DNA of 64,000 nucleotides from Photobacterium sp. TLY01 (lineage in GTDB: Bacteria; Pseudomonadota; Gammaproteobacteria; Enterobacterales; Vibrionaceae), in contig NZ_CP090365.1 of NCBI RefSeq assembly GCF_021432065.1, positions 806,001 through 870,000 on the forward strand. The letters run 5' to 3'. Positions 60,883 to 64,000 of the stretch are shown here, one piece after another. The translations under genes and the position numbers were made by a program. Positions within the stretch are counted from its first letter, which is position 1, and each line of letters begins with the position of its first letter. Below the pieces are notes generated by a model. It searched no databases. It was not told the DNA's origin and was given only the letters and a program-made list of their open reading frames with translations.

Positions 60883-63765
60883 TTAATCCTCGATATAGTT
60901 CTCAATCCCCGGGCAAGAACAGACCAGGTTGCGGTCACCGAAGACGTTATCGACACGGTTGACAGTTGGCCAGTACTTGGCGCCTTTGCTGTGCGCGGAT
61001 GGGTAGCAAGCCAGCTCGCGGCTGTAAGCATGCGTCCATTCGGCATCCATCAGGTCAACCTGAGTATGTGGTGCATTGACCAATGGGTTGTCTTCCAGCG
61101 TCCACTCGCCAGACTGAACGCGGGCGATTTCCTGACGGATGGCAATCATGGCATCGCAGAAACGATCCAGCTCAGTCAGATCTTCCGACTCGGTCGGTTC
61201 AATCATCAGGGTGCCGGCGACCGGGAACGACATGGTCGGCGCGTGGAAACCATAGTCCATCAAGCGCTTGGCGACGTCTTCTTCCGAGATACCAGAGGCT
61301 TCTTTCAGCGGACGGATGTCGATAATACACTCGTGCGCAATACGGCCGTGAGTGCCGCGGTACAGCACAGGGTAGTGGTCACGCAGACGTTCCATCACAT
61401 AGTTGGCATTCAGAATCGCCAGTTTTGTGGCTTGTGTCAGTCCTTCCGATCCCATCATCGCGATGTAAGCGTAAGAAATCGGCAGAATTGAGGCTGAACC
61501 CAGCTCAGCTGCAGAGACAGCATACTGTGAGCCTTCGGTTGCATTGACAGACTCAACGTGGCCAGGCAGGAAAGGTGCCAGATGCGATTTCACGCCGATT
61601 GGCCCCATACCCGGACCGCCGCCACCGTGTGGAATACAGAAGGTCTTGTGCAGGTTCAGGTGTGACACGTCTGAACCGATGAAGCCAGGGTTGGTCAGGC
61701 CAACCTGTGCGTTCATGTTTGCACCATCCAGGTAAACCTGACCGCCAGCAGCGTGAACTAAATCGCACACTTCACGCACCGCTTCTTCGTAAACGCCGTG
61801 CGTCGACGGGTAGGTGATCATGATGCACGACAGGTTATCACGGTGCTTTTCAATCTTCGCTTTCAGATCTTCAACATCGATGTTGCCGTTGGCATCACAG
61901 CCAACCACCACAACTTTCATCGACACCATGGCAGCAGAAGCCGGGTTTGTGCCGTGGGCAGAGCTTGGGATCAGACACACGTTGCGGTGGCTGTCACCAT
62001 TGGCTGCGTGGTAGCGCTGAATCGCAATCAGACCGGCGTATTCACCCTGTGCGCCAGAGTTAGGCTGCAGTGAGAAAGCATCATAGCCGGTGATTTCACA
62101 CAGCATTTCAGACAGCTTGCTTGCCAGTTCCTGATAACCCTGAGTTTGATCGGCTGGTGCAAACGGATGCAAGCCGCCGAATTCAGGCCAGGTTACCGGG
62201 ATCATTTCTGCTGCGGCATTCAGCTTCATGGTGCAGCTGCCCAGCGGAATCATACCGTGGGTCAGGGAATAATCTTTGTTTTCCAGTTTCTTCATGTAAC
62301 GCATCATTTGCGTTTCACTGTGGTACTGGTTGAACACAGGGTGAGTCAGAAACTCACTGGTGCGGCGACAGCTTTGCGGAATCGCGGCAAATTCGTCAGC
62401 GGCAATATCGTCTGTGAAAGCCGTGGCTTTCAGCGCCTGACCGGTGAAGATCTCCAGCAGTTCTTCGACGTCAGCCACTTTGGTGGTTTCATCCAGGCTC
62501 ACACCCAGTTTGTCGCTGTATTTGCGCAGGTTGATACCGGCAGCCAGGGCTTTCTTGTAAATCGCGTCGGTTTGCTTGCCTGTGTTGATGGTCACAGTAT
62601 CGAAGAAGGTATCATTCACCAGTTCCAGACCCGCGTTACGCAGACCTGCAGCCAGAATGGCGGTCAGGTGGTGAACGCGACGACCGATTTTACGCAGGCC
62701 TTCCGGACCGTGGTACAGCGCATAGAAGGCCGCCATATTGGCCAGCAGTGCCTGAGCGGTACAGATGTTGGAGGTCGCTTTTTCGCGGCGGATATGCTGC
62801 TCACGCGTTTGCATCGCCATACGCAGCGCCTGGTTGCCTTTGGCGTCTTTTGATACACCAATCACACGGCCTGGCATGGTCCGTTTGTGTGCATCTTTGG
62901 TTGCCATGAAGCCGGCATGCGGGCCACCAAATCCCATTGGGACACCGAAGCGTTGTGCACTGCCGATGACCACGTCCGCACCCATTTCGCCCGGCGCTTT
63001 CAGAATCGTTAGTGCCAGCAGATCAGAAGCAACCGCAACCAGTGTTTTCTTGGCGTGTGCTTTTTCAATGATGTCAGTCAGGTTGGCAATCGCACCTGTT
63101 GTGCCCGGGTATTGAACCAGCGCACCGAATACCTCGTGGTTGTCCAGCTCTTCAGCTTTGCCACGGATGATCTCAATGCCAATGTATTCTGCACGGGTCA
63201 CGACCACGTCGATGGTTTGCGGGTGCAGGTCGGTTGAGATGAAGAAGGCTTTGCTTTTGCTCTTGCTGGCGCGCTGACACAGGGTCATGGCTTCTGCGGC
63301 TGCAGTGGCTTCATCCAGCAGGGAGGCATTCGCCAGTTCCATACCGGTCAGATCCATGATCATCTGCTGGTAGTTCAGCAGCGATTCCAGACGGCCCTGA
63401 GAGATTTCTGGCTGATACGGTGTATAAGCCGTGTACCAGCCCGGATTTTCCAGCACGTTACGCAGAATCACGTTCGGCGTTAAGGTGTTGTAGTAACCCT
63501 GACCGATGAAACTGCGGTTGATGACGTTCTTACGGGCAACCGTCTTCAGTGCAGACAGCATGTCTGCTTCGCTTTGTGGCTGGTCCAGCTTCATCGCTTC
63601 TTTCAGTCGGATGGAAGCTGGTACAGTTTCTTCAATCAACTTGTCAATGCTGTCGGCGCCAATGGTCTGCAGCATTTTCGCCTGCTGTGCGTCATTTGGG
63701 CCGTTGTGACGGGCAGCAAAAGCTTTGTCGTCACTGAGTGCATGTAAAAGGTTCATGTCGGTCAT
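60883..63765 (-). CDS. gcvP: Glycine dehydrogenase (decarboxylating), P-protein
   Basis: Decarboxylates glycine and passes the aminomethyl group to the lipoyl arm of GcvH. The 960-residue product is the normal one-chain form, with the Schiff-base lysine in [18 protein letters not shown] and the glycine-rich [16 protein letters not shown] in the N-terminal half. The ATG at 63765 gives the standard start ([13 protein letters not shown]); the frame is open further upstream without a good site. It is 107 bp downstream of gcvH, so the two are in one operon. The glycine riboswitch common in vibrios would lie beyond the window. Confidence 0.97.
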   Translation of the reverse strand: MTDMNLLHALSDDKAFAARHNGPNDAQQAKMLQTIGADSIDKLIEETVPASIRLKEAMKLDQPQSEADMLSALKTVARKNVINRSFIGQGYYNTLTPNVILRNVLENPGWYTAYTPYQPEISQGRLESLLNYQQMIMDLTGMELANASLLDEATAAAEAMTLCQRASKSKSKAFFISTDLHPQTIDVVVTRAEYIGIEIIRGKAEELDNHEVFGALVQYPGTTGAIANLTDIIEKAHAKKTLVAVASDLLALTILKAPGEMGADVVIGSAQRFGVPMGFGGPHAGFMATKDAHKRTMPGRVIGVSKDAKGNQALRMAMQTREQHIRREKATSNICTAQALLANMAAFYALYHGPEGLRKIGRRVHHLTAILAAGLRNAGLELVNDTFFDTVTINTGKQTDAIYKKALAAGINLRKYSDKLGVSLDETTKVADVEELLEIFTGQALKATAFTDDIAADEFAAIPQSCRRTSEFLTHPVFNQYHSETQMMRYMKKLENKDYSLTHGMIPLGSCTMKLNAAAEMIPVTWPEFGGLHPFAPADQTQGYQELASKLSEMLCEITGYDAFSLQPNSGAQGEYAGLIAIQRYHAANGDSHRNVCLIPSSAHGTNPASAAMVSMKVVVVGCDANGNIDVEDLKAKIEKHRDNLSCIMITYPSTHGVYEEAVREVCDLVHAAGGQVYLDGANMNAQVGLTNPGFIGSDVSHLNLHKTFCIPHGGGGPGMGPIGVKSHLAPFLPGHVESVNATEGSQYAVSAAELGSASILPISYAYIAMMGSEGLTQATKLAILNANYVMERLRDHYPVLYRGTHGRIAHECIIDIRPLKEASGISEEDVAKRLMDYGFHAPTMSFPVAGTLMIEPTESEDLTELDRFCDAMIAIRQEIARVQSGEWTLEDNPLVNAPHTQVDLMDAEWTHAYSRELACYPSAHSKGAKYWPTVNRVDNVFGDRNLVCSCPGIENYIED

Positions 63766-63872
63766 GGTTCTTTCCTGAACAGTTACTACACATTGCCAGT
63801 CAATGTCTGGGCAATGGCGAGAATTCTCTTGGGTGGAAAAACGGCTTTCAAGTTGAAAGCCGCGATGTACCA

Positions 63873-64000
63873 TTACTCTTCGATGGTCGCCTGATATTGG
63901 TCAGCATCGATCAGTTTGCTCAGTTCTTCAACGTCAGCAATCTTGATTTTAGCAATCCAGCCGCCTTCGAACGGTGCTTCGTTGATCAGTTCCGGGCTGT
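63873..64000 (-). CDS. gcvH: Glycine cleavage system H protein, C-terminal part (window-truncated)
   Basis: The last 42 codons are present and read [20 protein letters not shown] to a TIEE end, matching the C-terminal part of GcvH. The lipoyl-lysine lies upstream of the window edge. gcvP follows after 107 bp. Confidence 0.93.
   Translation of the reverse strand, partial: SPELINEAPFEGGWIAKIKIADVEELSKLIDADQYQATIEE

Noticed and set aside
62146..62853. 235-codon plus-strand frame opposite gcvP
   Set aside because: Antisense shadow of the conserved P-protein; no recognisable domain.
1..64000. CRISPR arrays, tRNAs, insertion sequences, integron attC sites
   Set aside because: Looked for regularly spaced repeats, cloverleafs, transposase frames with end repeats and attC-like dyads; none found by eye.

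Overview
The window reads as a chromosomal segment of a marine gammaproteobacterium of the family Vibrionaceae, probably Photobacterium or a close relative. This rests on the protein families seen (a TrhO-type tRNA hydroxylase, a DUF2860 outer-membrane protein, a GNAT-nitrilase fusion, a GlpM-like protein, a cobTSUC salvage operon, gcvHP) and on moderate GC content with AT-rich spacers. The species cannot be fixed from sequence alone. I see no rRNA, tRNA, insertion sequence, prophage, integron cassette or CRISPR array.

Layout. 1-7.8 kb: end of a DUF2254 protein, a MarR/EamA divergent pair with a clear operator-like dyad, peptide deformylase, a coiled-coil stress protein, msrB, trhO, a divergent MsrA-like protein, an arylamine N-acetyltransferase behind a SoxR-type box, and a DsbA-fold protein. 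7.8-19.6 kb: DUF2860 barrel protein, GNAT-nitrilase fusion, a second coiled-coil stress protein, an adenine riboswitch with adenine deaminase, a threonine-aldolase-like enzyme, an L,D-transpeptidase-family protein, small envelope proteins, ABM/VOC enzymes, YtoQ, GNAT and the Hsp70-like YegD. 20-25.3 kb: an MHYT hybrid kinase with an HD-GYP response regulator, then AzlCD. 25.4-30.8 kb: two large MauG/cytochrome-c-peroxidase-type dihaem proteins, a small periplasmic protein and a PEP-CTERM protein. 31.5-46.5 kb: single transporters, regulators and small enzymes. These include a MATE pump, an AraC regulator, an azoreductase with its LysR neighbour, an M14 peptidase, GST, a MocR regulator, a modular metallophosphoesterase lipoprotein, LysE and DUF proteins. 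47-48.5 kb: an aerolysin-family pore-forming toxin. 48.6-51.6 kb: cobT-cobS-cobU-cobC. 51.8-55.4 kb: a two-gene operon of a TPP-dependent enzyme and a flavin amine oxidase. 56-60.8 kb: a membrane-anchored AraC regulator, a lipoprotein alpha/beta hydrolase, a zinc-dependent phospholipase-C-like protein with a small lipoprotein, and LysE. 60.9-64 kb: gcvP and the 3' end of gcvH.

The most informative signals lie partly outside the genes. (1) A perfect FNR-type box lies 41 bp from the predicted start of a short orphan transcript that ends in a strong intrinsic terminator (37534-37640, minus strand). It looks like an anaerobically induced small RNA or an attenuated leader. (2) A SoxR-type box sits inside a 19-bp-spaced promoter upstream of the arylamine N-acetyltransferase. 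(3) An adenine-type purine riboswitch precedes adenine deaminase, and its P1 3' strand can pair into a competing hairpin. (4) The aerolysin homologue keeps all four cysteines but has lost the polybasic activation loop. (5) A flavin amine oxidase/TPP-enzyme operon suggests an amino acid to keto acid to decarboxylated or acyloin product route (inference).

The segment is largely a patchwork of short transcription units. The coherent modules are the oxidative-damage genes (msrB, MsrA-like, azoreductase, dihaem peroxidases), cobalamin salvage, glycine cleavage and the toxin locus.
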